Assembly (NCBI RefSeq): GCF_000026105.1
Contig: NC_008027.1
Span: 4,236,501-4,300,500, forward strand
Reading direction: 5' to 3'
Length of the DNA stretch: 64,000 nt
Source of the DNA: Pseudomonas entomophila L48
GTDB taxonomy: Bacteria > Pseudomonadota > Gammaproteobacteria > Pseudomonadales > Pseudomonadaceae
Below are positions 9,701 to 16,717 of the stretch, in pieces (position 1 is the stretch's first letter; each line of letters begins with the position of its first letter). The notes under the pieces are model-generated. The model had not been told where the DNA came from, made no database searches, and worked only from the letters and a program-made list of their open reading frames with translations. Position numbers and translations under genes: made by a program.

Positions 9701-12381
9701 ACCGAACCTCGCAGGTTACCGACCTCGCCCGTGGTGGCCAGGGTCAGCGTCCCGGCGCTGGTCAGCTCGCCGTCGGTGTTGTCGAGACTGGCGGCGCCAA
9801 TATCCAGGTCACCCTCGCTGGTCAGCAGGCCCTTGCCGTTGCTCAGCGCCTGGCCCAGGCGCAGGCGAGCCCCCTGCTCGCCGGAAAGACGCCCGTCACG
9901 GTTATCCAGGGTCTGGCCGTCGAGGGTCAGTTGCCCTTTGCCACGCAGCAGGCCCTGGGCCCGGTTGATGACCTCAGCCACCGTGAGCGTCAGCGCCGTG
10001 TCGGCCAGTACCTGCCCAGCGCTGTTGTCCAGATGCTCACCGGTGAGGCTGAGCGCCTTGGCCGTGGACAGTTCCCCACCGCGGTTGTCGACGTTGCCCA
10101 CGGTCAGGCGCATGCCCTGCCCGGCGCCCACCACGGCCCCCTGGCGGTTGACCAGCGAGCTGCCGCGCAGGGTCAGCTCGCCGTCGGCGGATAGCTTGCC
10201 GCCAAGCTGCTCCACGCGCGCGACCCGGCCATCGAGATCACCACCACTGGTCAGGCTGCCACCGCTGTTGTTCAGGTGTGCGGCCACAAGCGTCAGGTTG
10301 CCCCGCGCGCCGAATATACCGAGCTGGTTGAGCAGTTCGTTGCCGTTGTAGCGCACCCAGGCCTGGCCACTGACCAGGCCCTGATCGCGGTTGTCGAGGT
10401 TGTCGACCGTCAGTGTCAGCGCACCGGTCGCCTCGATCTTGCCGCCGCGGTTGTCCCAGTGCTGGCCCTCAAGGGTCAGCAGGTCCTTACCCACCAGCCG
10501 GCCACCACGATTGTCCACCCGCCCCGCCTCGATGCGGGTGGCGCCCAGGCCGCTTGCCAGGCCCTGGCCCTGGTTATCCAGCAGCCCGGTGATCCCGGTG
10601 GTCAACGTGCCATCGCTGAGCAGCTTTCCTTGTTCGCGGTTGTCAAGGCTGGCGGCCTTGAGCGTCAGCACCTTGCCCGCAGCCAGGGTGCCCTGGCGAT
10701 TGTCCACGGCCTGCGTGATGGCCAGATCCAGCGTCTGGCCACGGGCAAGGCCACCCTGGCTGTTGTCCAGCACCTGGGCGGTCAGCTCGAGCGTGCCCTG
10801 GCTGTCGATCCGGCCGGCCCGGTTGTCGATCAGCCCCTGGCTGGTGACAGTGATGCCCCGGTTGGCCAGGACCCGCCCATTGCGGTTGTCCAGGCTGCCC
10901 AGGTTGAGCGCCAGGGCATCGAGGCCGGACAACTCGCCCGACTGGTTGTCAAGCAGCGCCCAGGTGGCACTCAGCGCCCCTTGGCTGGTGACCTTGCCAC
11001 CGTCACCGTTGAACAGCTGGCCACCACCGAGGGTCATGCGCCCATCCGCGATAACCTTGCCTTGTTGGCGGTTATCCAGCGTTACGGCCTTGATATTGAC
11101 GTCGCGCCCGGCGCTGAGGCTGCCACCCTGGTTGTTCAGCCGGTCAGCGCTGGTCAGGGTCAGGTCGCGGCTGGCGATCAGGCGCTGGTTGTGATTGTCC
11201 ACCGCGCCCGCGTCGATCTTCAGGTCGGCGTCAGCCGCACGGCTGCCGTCAGCCCTGATACCCGCCTGGACCCCTCCCAGGTTGCTCAACTGGCCGCTGG
11301 CGTCAAGTCGCACCTGGCCCACGGCGGTCAAACCCGCCCGGTTGACCAGGTCGGCACGGCTATCCATTTGCAACGTTTGCCCGGCATGCACCGGCCCCTG
11401 CGCATCGATACCAGCCGCCTGTACCCGAACATCGCTAGCGGCGCTGGCCTGGGCCATGCTCAGCTGGCCATTGGCGTCCAATTGGATGTCGCCACCACTG
11501 GCGATCATCCGCCCGTCGAGCCGCACGCCGACGCCGGCCTCGGTGCCCACCAACCTGACCGCACCGGCATACATGCCGCCCAATGCGCTGGAGTCGATTG
11601 CCAGGGTCGGTTTCACGCTGCCGTCATCCTGACGTGCCGTGGCCGTCAATGTGCGCGCATCGACATCGTTGCGCCCGGCGACGATGGCCAGGTTGCGGGC
11701 CTGGATCTCGGCGTTGATCTTCGTGCTGCGGGCAATCAGCTCGAAGCTGTCGACGTTGCTGGCGTTGACCCCCGCCCCTTCAATGGCGATATGGCCCTGA
11801 TCGACCTGGTAGCGACTCAACTGGCCGTTCTCGATCACCGGTTTGCCGGTGGTCAGGGTAGCCTGTGGCGTGTTGATGAAACCGCAACCATCGCAGGCGA
11901 TGCCGTGGGCGTTGGCGACGATGACCTTGGCCGATTGCCCGGCCACTTCGGTGTAGCCGCGCAGCTGGCTGGCATTGGCGCCATTGACTTCGTTGATGAT
12001 GGTGCTGGCCGCCTGGCCCTGCAGGTTCGGGTTGCCAAGGATGATGCCACCCAGTTGCGTGGCTTGCGTGCGCGCGGTGGCGTTGTTGAGGATCAGCCCC
12101 TGCTGGCCGACGTTGTAGTCGCTGAACTGGTTGTGCGACAGCCCGCTGCCGTTGGGCGTGGCGATGTTGACGATCGGCACGCCGTTGCCCGCCAGCCCCA
12201 GGCTGGTGCCCGCCCCGCTGACCGCGATGCCCTCGGCGGCCTGCGCCCACAACGGCTGCCAGAACATGACGTTGGCCAGCAGGAACGCCAGGCCGCGCTT
12301 GGGCAGCCCGCAGAAATGCGCGCGGGGCTGAATTTCAGCCGAGCGTTGGCGGGCCAGGAAGGCGAACAGGCGAACGTCCAT
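790..12381 (-). CDS. cdiA: CdiA/FhaB-type two-partner secretion exoprotein with C-terminal toxin
   Basis: A 3863-residue TpsA exoprotein. Residues 1-48 form a long signal peptide ending AQA. The TPS secretion domain follows, with NPNL at 117-120 and NAHGI at 157-161 where many relatives have NPNGI. From about 385 to 2250 there are tandem filamentous-haemagglutinin rungs of roughly 20 residues, typically L-D-N-R-G-G. Further haemagglutinin repeats lie near 2850-3200, and a DUF637-like hydrophobic region at about 3265-3300. The conserved segment WVAGNAERYNRQLH sits near 3520. The last 110 or so residues, after about 3750, are the expected toxin tip; I do not recognise the fold. No VENN or NELLN motif is seen. 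CdiB should export it to the cell surface for contact-dependent killing. It lies 23 bp downstream of cdiB. Confidence 0.93.
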   Translation of the reverse strand: MDVRLFAFLARQRSAEIQPRAHFCGLPKRGLAFLLANVMFWQPLWAQAAEGIAVSGAGTSLGLAGNGVPIVNIATPNGSGLSHNQFSDYNVGQQGLILNNATARTQATQLGGIILGNPNLQGQAASTIINEVNGANASQLRGYTEVAGQSAKVIVANAHGIACDGCGFINTPQATLTTGKPVIENGQLSRYQVDQGHIAIEGAGVNASNVDSFELIARSTKINAEIQARNLAIVAGRNDVDARTLTATARQDDGSVKPTLAIDSSALGGMYAGAVRLVGTEAGVGVRLDGRMIASGGDIQLDANGQLSMAQASAASDVRVQAAGIDAQGPVHAGQTLQMDSRADLVNRAGLTAVGQVRLDASGQLSNLGGVQAGIRADGSRAADADLKIDAGAVDNHNQRLIASRDLTLTSADRLNNQGGSLSAGRDVNIKAVTLDNRQQGKVIADGRMTLGGGQLFNGDGGKVTSQGALSATWALLDNQSGELSGLDALALNLGSLDNRNGRVLANRGITVTSQGLIDNRAGRIDSQGTLELTAQVLDNSQGGLARGQTLDLAITQAVDNRQGTLAAGKVLTLKAASLDNREQGKLLSDGTLTTGITGLLDNQGQGLASGLGATRIEAGRVDNRGGRLVGKDLLTLEGQHWDNRGGKIEATGALTLTVDNLDNRDQGLVSGQAWVRYNGNELLNQLGIFGARGNLTLVAAHLNNSGGSLTSGGDLDGRVARVEQLGGKLSADGELTLRGSSLVNRQGAVVGAGQGMRLTVGNVDNRGGELSTAKALSLTGEHLDNSAGQVLADTALTLTVAEVINRAQGLLRGKGQLTLDGQTLDNRDGRLSGEQGARLRLGQALSNGKGLLTSEGDLDIGAASLDNTDGELTSAGTLTLATTGEVGNLRGSVTADGTLDLRSASLDNRAGEIGSQGAIDIVTGALDNRDNGHVVGNDRLTIKAGQVRNAGRDSRIDSDGAMVLTASGLDQQAGRLLSKTSITLDLGQGTLTNHGLVKAPTLVLNNLGKVDNQHGEITSPQGFTLAATSLDNQQGRLLSEQALIVRIAQAVANTKGLISAKGLDLQAASLDNHEGIASSRASLVLTIDQRLDNRQGTLVGDTSGHLSAKTLDNAKGKISGKGYLQIEADTLVNAAGSLVGLEQLRIKGTQLDNREAGLLGSNGTMTLDVDQVDNRGGEISGKAAVSVTGTQLENSDGGQLVVGTGLTLALQQLLNRRDGRIEAQTGLTLTGQTLDNDGGHLASQQDLALTLTGAALNRLGLISAEGQLTLKALRLDNDTGTLTSAGSLRLTTEDDLSNKGGKLLSDSGITLTSASFDNTDKGVLSGKGALRLTTGHLDNSRQGSIGGDSTLVVQAGQLDNRDGGRVGSHEDLTATITGLDQQGGKLFSDRSVHLDLGHGHLDNRGGLINAPLLVLDNLKTVANQAGEISSDQAFTLTAEQLDNNDGRLLGNQGLLLRVSQRLDNLKGLIGAHSLEVHAGVLDNSGGTLNSQSGMTLTVDGLLRNRGLVEARDALTLASLGLDNQGGKLLGSAIALDLGGASLDNGKGLISTAGQLTLDHLGMLDNQAGELSTAQGLRFDATGVDNRGGKLISEQKLTLNSGVIDNQGGLISGWQGLKVIGQSLDNRQQGTLSSRFGAVQADVTGALRNSAGGALVAQQRLDVTAASLDNSAKGVLSSAGAQHLTVGGTLDNRDGGLIDAGERLDIDTQSLDNRGGRVASRQALSLTGASLDNSDGSLATEDALSLDLLGDLLNQRGKLYSGKALLVQRASLIDNQGGQVASQGLLKLIATRVDNSLRGTLAANGQLVVNSTGVLSNAGDGLIYSQQGDVSLQAASLGNSKGTVQAKGAINVQTTADVDNQGGKLIAQDGALDVAAASIDNRGGILASLKQSLGVRTTGVLRNGSDANGQRGTIQALSLDLQSAMLDNHGGRMAATSGDALIRTGELDNRDGALSAGGLLKLDGASLRNGGDARGEMLGQRIEMVLSGALDNRGGIIESASTLDITAASLDNRQGQLRALGGADTSRFQIGGVLDNRDGKLETANRNLALAAGDLLNANGTILHVGLGDFGISSQQVMAAGGRLSTRGTLTLNADSWTNSSVLQAGTLKLNVGTFNQTASGQLLATNALIGSGGNWHNDGLIASDGSFSLTLSGRFSGDGRLASLADMTLSAAQMNLGRAGSIAGGGNVGIDIAGQLINEGRLSAASDLTLRAAGITNHGAIAASRDLVLTADTVLNEQAADGSRGFLFSGRDMAIRAGDFTNRYADVYSLGNLLVAGVAPGSAAAKVLNSSGTIEAGVDIDLQASSFVNERNKFRATESITGGYMTIWCVQHCGSSGWVRGPVFVYKTESTVVHEDSPMATLVAGHDLDFNGGTFSNSRSVVSAGNDLTLTAGTITNEGTRSSSGTSKREIGAGSKIPSRYFNQLIAEVDAYNQAHPQSGPFDEAAFKALLAKFDVAYFYDRDKESTLQNDGQFIAPAIIQAGGMAKLNATYDINNVVVQHSSSSLSNKAFNTQVSSATPPTVVRLNAQLPPDLAHKQVDPTALPGFSLPVGQNGLFRLSGQGNNTANGLAPQWTLGNASLAVTQRQALAGSHSGSLQALDATTSTLSEQQIERVAHLGSAPAGKASAIGVYAPVGTAVDATQGRGSEPLVGTPAQVPGITRMPDTQYTSQPHKYLIETNPVLTELKQFMSSDYLLGNLGYDPDKSWKRLGDGFYEQRLIQQAVVARTGQQFIDGQTSGEQLYKQLMDNAVRSKTELNLSLGVGLTSAQVAALTHDIVWLEEREFGGEKVLAPVLYLAHANNRLGPDGALIAGQDMQLLAGRNLDNVGTLHATRGLSAVVGNDLENAGLIESGGRLDLLAGNNMVNHAGGIITGRDVSVTTLSGDLINQRDRTRITHDYGVYQQQSDYLDSAARIEAGNDLLVNVGRDLLNGGSVLQAGRDLNVSTGRDIVISATERADHLEKNGRQLNGTVRQSVSQLGAGRDVTLKAGRDFAAIAGEIEAKRDIAIDAVGDMTLASAADEDHFYSKSKKLTIQEDHVRQVGTQLIAGGDVSLRTGEDMKLVSSSVTAGDAAYLYAGGDIELLAETDSDYSLYDKKSKGSWGKKKTQRDEVTDVRHVGSEITTGGDLTLESGGDQRYQAAKLESGKDLTLESGGEIAFEGVKDLHQESHEKSKSSMAWTSMKGKGSTDETLRQSELIAQGQLAIRAAGKINIDIKQVDQQTVSQTIDAMVAAEPGLAWLKDAETRGDVDWRLVKEVHESWKYNQSSLGAAPALIISIIASFYLGPLAGAFASNLAVGTINGGGDLGAGLKSATSMQAIKGYATQWATGMALGKLDSLVSGWNTNGALILTKSGVNNPGYTSQMLSLDNIGQNLLRSGSHALVAGTINTAINGGSLKDNLGGALVSEGFDLLAAGSNKELGDFADSLGIDPGTASKVMMHAVLGGALAEARGGNFTSGAMAAAASEGLTSIASDKLGKYLDQRFATNDQFRVGTAQVIGVLAGALAGGDPQIASWVAGNAERYNRQLHNDDKSLATRLAARSNGRFTVGQIEEQLRLASTRDGVLNPASDIVASAGQIYDKDGHWVNTLPDTYVQVLTRPDPAVIDYIKANSDRYSWTMPPTQSDEGPAGMGAGNGRDRLSGNVLDEKGGYRTSVEIEGKVFTPRYFPCGSAECVAAGSNVDQNDPETQRWIEARNAKAISDGSLLATLLPVPGGPLLGKLLGPLLERIGVKSAAEVVGAKATLPAATDLGKVSFDAANGIGTIYSPKVTMNAGEVIFDDFAVGTSKGFIGHGPDGASELVGPLKKLLEYTQSQGAKKVTLKGYYASEEGAALGAGKVGEKFSFSFPATKEGLRDFLRGLKQ
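5660..11240 (-). repeat. Tandem filamentous-haemagglutinin rung repeats inside cdiA
   Basis: About 5.5 kb of cdiA consists of imperfect repeats of roughly 60 bases, each encoding one beta-helix rung. The recurrent core is L-D-N-R-G-G or L-D-N-Q-G-G, followed by a short strand such as L-T-L-T. On the plus strand the core appears repeatedly as GGTTGTCCAGG or GGTTGTCGAGG. The repeats build the long stalk that holds the toxin away from the cell. The same periodicity keeps other frames open and produces long antisense reading frames that are not genes. Confidence 0.85.
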
Positions 12382-12404
12382 GTCAGGTCTCGTGGGTCAG
12401 GCGG

Positions 12405-14114
12405 TCAAATGAAGAGGTCGAGGCGGAAATACACCGGGCGTTCCTTTTCAGGCAGCGCATCGGGGCGTTCCAGGCTGTGGGCGAAGGTCACGCTGGCGGC
12501 CAGGTGCTGGCCACGGGCGAAGAGCTCCAGCGAATGGCTGCTGGCGCGGCCGTGGTACTCGCCGTTGTAGCGGTCGTTGCTGATCACGCCCAGGTCGTAG
12601 CCCAGGCCCAGGCCGTACTCGGCCAGCATCGGCTGCAACACCGGCCAGTTCACCGGGCGGGTCCAGCGCAGGTCGCTGCGCCAGTAGCCGCCGCTGTCCC
12701 CGGACAACGACTGGTCCTTCAGCCCGCGCACCGACGACAGCCCGCCGAGGCTGATGCGTTGCGGGCTGAACAGCACGTCCTCGCTGCGCTGGCCGGTGGC
12801 CAGGCTGCTGAAACTCAGGCGCTCGCCCAGCACCTCGAAACCCTGCACATAGCTGAGCGTGGCGCTGTACTTGCGGTAGCGCGCCACCGGCTGGCCCGGG
12901 CGCGGGTGACCGTTGTCCTGGGCGTCGAAGGCGCCGATGCCTTCCTGCGTGCCCAGGTCGAGGTTGACGAAGGCATTGCCCAGGCGCCGGCCATGGTTGA
13001 TGCCGAACTGTGCTTCGCTCAGGCGATTGCTGCTGGCCGCCAGGCGGCTGTCCTCGATGTAGTTGTTGGTGCGCAGGTGGGCGATGCCGGCATTGAGCGA
13101 GGTCTTGCTGGTGGCGTCGCGGTGAACCACGCGCTCGGCGCGCAGCTGGTGGTTCTGGCTGTCGCCGGTCTGTTTGAAGGCGAAGAGGTTGGCCTGGGCC
13201 AGGGAGCGGTACTCGCTTTCGCTGTAGCTGTAGGTGAAGTTCCACCAGCCCCAGGGCAGGTTGTAGTAAAGCACGCCATTCTTCGAGCCCAGAGTGTGGT
13301 CGCTGACCACGTCATGTCCACCGCGCAGCACCAGCTGGTCGGCCAGGCCCAATGGGCTGTCCCATTCCAGGCCGAGGTTGAGCATCTGCTCGCCGGTGCT
13401 GCGCTGGCCTTCGTTGTTGCGCGAGAGCGAGGCGCGCCACGGCTTCTGCGGGGTATTGCGCACCAGCACCTCGCTGCCGCCGACAGCCTTGCCCGGGGTC
13501 AGCTCCATTTGCGCCTTGTTCGACGGCAGACGGTTGAGCTGGTCGACCATCTGCTCGATCTCGCGCAGGTTCAAGCGCTCGCCGGTGCCGCCGGGGAACG
13601 TCATGGCCAGTTCATGATCGCTCAGGCCACTGCCGGCATCGGGACGCAGCCCTTCCAGGCGCCCTTCCACCACCAGCACCTGCAGATGGCCGGCGGACAG
13701 GTCCTGCTGCGGCAGGTAGGCGCGGCTGGTGACCAGGCCGCGGTCGAGGTAGTGGTCGGTGATGGCCTTGAGCAAGGCGTTGAGTTGGGTGACGCCCAGG
13801 CACTGGCCAATGAATGGCTTGAGCAAGGCGTCGCGCTCCGCAGCGGACAGGCTGTCGGCGCCCTTGAGTTCGATGGTGCGGATGGTGAAGCAGCGGGTGT
13901 CGGCCGCCGGTTGCGCTTCGCTGGGTTCGGCGGCATTGCCGGGCAAGGTGCGCAGCTCGTCGAGGCGCCGTTGCTGCTCCTGCAGTAGCCGGTCCTGGCG
14001 GTCGCGAATCAGGTCCTGGTCGCCGGGAGACGCCGCCCAAGCCGGATTCACGCTCAGCATTGCCCACAAGGCAAGGTAGGCCGTTCGGTGAGAAAAATGG
14101 AGACTTACGGACAT
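12405..14114 (-). CDS. cdiB: CdiB/ShlB-type two-partner secretion outer-membrane transporter
   Basis: A 569-residue TpsB transporter. A signal peptide (hydrophobic core, ending A-W-A near residue 28) is followed by a charged Q/R-rich linker, a POTRA region at about 75-150 with the pattern LKAITDHYLDRGLVTSRAYL, and a C-terminal beta-barrel ending in F-R-L-D-L-F-I with a terminal hydrophobic residue. It would translocate CdiA across the outer membrane using the TPS domain as signal. The ATG at 14114 lies about 22 bases below the predicted transcription start and lacks a strong Shine-Dalgarno sequence. The order cdiB-cdiA-cdiI is that of the well-studied enterobacterial CDI loci. Confidence 0.93.
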   Translation of the reverse strand: MSVSLHFSHRTAYLALWAMLSVNPAWAASPGDQDLIRDRQDRLLQEQQRRLDELRTLPGNAAEPSEAQPAADTRCFTIRTIELKGADSLSAAERDALLKPFIGQCLGVTQLNALLKAITDHYLDRGLVTSRAYLPQQDLSAGHLQVLVVEGRLEGLRPDAGSGLSDHELAMTFPGGTGERLNLREIEQMVDQLNRLPSNKAQMELTPGKAVGGSEVLVRNTPQKPWRASLSRNNEGQRSTGEQMLNLGLEWDSPLGLADQLVLRGGHDVVSDHTLGSKNGVLYYNLPWGWWNFTYSYSESEYRSLAQANLFAFKQTGDSQNHQLRAERVVHRDATSKTSLNAGIAHLRTNNYIEDSRLAASSNRLSEAQFGINHGRRLGNAFVNLDLGTQEGIGAFDAQDNGHPRPGQPVARYRKYSATLSYVQGFEVLGERLSFSSLATGQRSEDVLFSPQRISLGGLSSVRGLKDQSLSGDSGGYWRSDLRWTRPVNWPVLQPMLAEYGLGLGYDLGVISNDRYNGEYHGRASSHSLELFARGQHLAASVTFAHSLERPDALPEKERPVYFRLDLFI

Positions 14115-14142
14115 GACTGGGCATCGAGCAAAATGGTGCGCG

Positions 14143-14171
14143 ATGTTATTTTGCCATCACTGCAGTGTCAA
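14143..14171 (-). promoter_or_regulatory. Candidate sigma70 promoter of cdiBA with palindrome in the spacer
   Basis: On the minus strand, TTGACA (14171-14166) is followed after exactly 17 bases by TAACAT (14148-14143): a perfect -35 and a 4/6 -10. The perfect 10-base palindrome CACTGCAGTG (14158-14167) overlaps the -35 and the upstream half of the spacer, where a repressor could block RNA polymerase. The transcript would start near 14136 and reach the cdiB ATG after about 22 bases. Transcription and any regulator are untested. Confidence 0.6.
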
Positions 14172-14303
14172 ATTAATATCGCCAAATTATTGGACGCCGA
14201 AAACTACAGGACCACCCGCCACTCGGGCCGTCGGTCGACCAAGCCGAACGCTCTCCCCGCCCCGCACCTCCACAGCACATACCCATTGCCGGAGATCGGA
14301 AGA

Positions 14304-14573
14304 ATGAAAGCACTGCTATCCACTGCCTGTGCAGCCTGCCTGCTAGGCGCCCTGCCCGTCTGGGCCTGCACCCCGGAAGAGGCCACGCAGAAAAGGGAGG
14401 AGCTCGCCGGGCTGGTGAGTCGACTGACCGAACAGAATCCGCAGAAGGCCAAGGAGATCAATGACGAGCTCCAGGGTATGAAGCTCGATACGGCCAGCAA
14501 GGACCTGCCGGACAAGTGCCAGCTGATCGACAAGCGCATCCAGGAACTCAAGGCCGCGAAAAGCAGGACCTGA
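14304..14573 (+). CDS. Small exported protein of unknown function
   Basis: An 89-residue protein with a clear N-terminal signal peptide (M-K-A-L-L-S-T-A-C-A-A-C-L-L-G-A then W-A-C). The mature part of about 65 residues is charged and helical, contains two cysteines (C-T-P-E-E and D-K-C-Q-L-I), and could form a small disulphide-linked helical bundle in the periplasm. The start at 14304 is supported by CGGAAG just upstream. A longer in-frame reading from 14088 has no signal peptide and crosses the cdiB promoter, so I reject it. The stop lies two bases before the convergent brnA stop. Function unknown. Confidence 0.75.
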   Translation: MKALLSTACAACLLGALPVWACTPEEATQKREELAGLVSRLTEQNPQKAKEINDELQGMKLDTASKDLPDKCQLIDKRIQELKAAKSRT

Positions 14574-14575
14574 GA

Positions 14576-14806
14576 TCAGCGCCGCTGTTGCGCCAGCATG
14601 TACTGGCGCAGCAGCTGGTTGATGCGGGTCTGGTAGCCCGCGCCCTGCTCCTTGAACCAGGCCAGCACATCGGCATCCAGGCGCATCGTCACGGTCTGTT
14701 TGGCGGGAACCCGCAGCTCGGCGCGGCGGAAGAAGTCATCATCGAGCTCGGGAATGTCCGAGGTGTCGATAGGTGTGTGGTCAATGCTTGCGGATGGTTT
14801 CGACAT
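14576..14806 (-). CDS. brnA: BrnA-type antitoxin
   Basis: A 76-residue antitoxin of the BrnA/COG3514 type. The acidic N-terminal half (D-I-P-E-L-D-D-D-F-F) should bind the toxin. The C-terminal part with TVTMRLDADVLAWFKEQGAGYQTRINQLL in sequence is the ribbon-helix-helix DNA-binding domain typical of the family (motif given in pieces: T-M-R-L-D, then L-A-W-F-K, then Y-Q-T-R-I-N). It starts inside the end of brnT (26-base overlap), so the pair is one operon with the toxin first, the usual BrnTA order. BrnA normally represses its own promoter, fitting the palindrome upstream of brnT. Confidence 0.88.
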   Translation of the reverse strand: MSKPSASIDHTPIDTSDIPELDDDFFRRAELRVPAKQTVTMRLDADVLAWFKEQGAGYQTRINQLLRQYMLAQQRR

Positions 14807-15062
14807 AGCGCGTTACCTCGCGTCGGGTGGCTCTTCGGGCAGAGATGATGCGGATCACATCCCCTTGCCTTTCGGTGTAGGCGACCACGCTGACCCACGC
14901 GTTGATCCAGCCCATGCTGATCCAGCGCGCCTCTGCGTAGTCGAACCGTTCATCGCGCAGCGCCAGCATCGGGTGCCGGAACATCTCGGGCACATCGTTG
15001 AAGTCGATACCGTGCTTGCGGATGTTGAGCAGGTTCTTCTCCTCGTCCCAGTCAAACGCCAT
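14781..15062 (-). CDS. brnT: BrnT-type ribonuclease toxin
   Basis: A 93-residue BrnT/DUF497 toxin, related in fold to RelE-type ribonucleases. It begins M-A-F-D-W-D-E-E-K-N and shows the family hallmark of K-x-L-x-N-I-R-K-H-G-I-D-F near the N-terminus, with I-I-S-A-R-R-A-T-R-R-E near the C-terminus. I chose the ATG at 15062 because the family starts with this F-x-W-D-x-x-K motif and AAGGTG lies just upstream. The frame stays open further upstream, but that stretch crosses the operator. It would cleave RNA and slow translation when BrnA is degraded under stress. Confidence 0.9.
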   Translation of the reverse strand: MAFDWDEEKNLLNIRKHGIDFNDVPEMFRHPMLALRDERFDYAEARWISMGWINAWVSVVAYTERQGDVIRIISARRATRREVTRYVETIRKH

Positions 15063-15072
15063 GGGACACCTT

Positions 15073-15092
15073 GTATTTACAGCTGTACATAC
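15073..15092. promoter_or_regulatory. Palindromic operator candidate of brnTA
   Basis: GTATTTACAGCTGTACATAC is a 20-base inverted repeat around CAGCTG with nine of ten positions matching. It sits 11 bases upstream of the brnT ATG, overlapping the place where RNA polymerase or the ribosome must bind. BrnA-type ribbon-helix-helix dimers bind short palindromes in their own promoters, so this is the best operator candidate. The assignment is inference from position and symmetry. Confidence 0.6.
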
Positions 15093-15206
15093 GCTACGCC
15101 CTCCTGGCTGAACATGCCAGAGGAGTATCGGGGTCAGCCGGTTAATTGCATGGGCTCGGGAGTAGTTTGGGAAATGGGCTACAAACACCTGGGGAAGGTG
15201 TGAATC

Positions 15207-15233
15207 AACCCGCCATCATTGCGATGGCGGGTT
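15207..15233 (-). terminator. Hairpin terminator candidate after the DEAD-box helicase gene
   Basis: The 11-base arms AACCCGCCATC (15207-15217) and GATGGCGGGTT (15223-15233) are perfectly complementary with a five-base loop. It lies 15 bases beyond the helicase stop codon. The T-tract is weak on both strands. Confidence 0.65.
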
Positions 15234-15248
15234 TGTCGCAAGCGTGCC

Positions 15249-16574
<1,326 letters not shown>

Positions 16575-16717
16575 GGCGTAACCTCGGGCAAGTGCGAAAA
16601 ATTCAAGTTGCATAGGGTAACGTTTTCCTTCGTCGGAGCCGAACTTCTTTTGGTAACTTTGCCCCGATTGGCACTCTAAAGCCCCTTCGTACCGCTATAC
16701 AGACCGCTTTCGCACCC

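Noticed and set aside
5660..11240. CRISPR-like regular repeats
   Set aside because: The roughly 60-base periodicity is coding (one beta-helix rung per unit), the repeats are imperfect and translate in frame through the whole region, and there are no unique spacers between constant repeats.
2239..12570. Very long plus-strand open frames (up to about 1050 codons) opposite cdiA
   Set aside because: They mirror the repeated GC-rich rungs of cdiA. Their translations are low-complexity repeats of V-V-Q and G-Q-A with no domain, start signal or promoter, and they vanish where the rungs end.
12382..14114. A 503-codon plus-strand frame opposite cdiB
   Set aside because: Antisense shadow of cdiB with no domain features. 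cdiB has signal peptide, POTRA and barrel features throughout.
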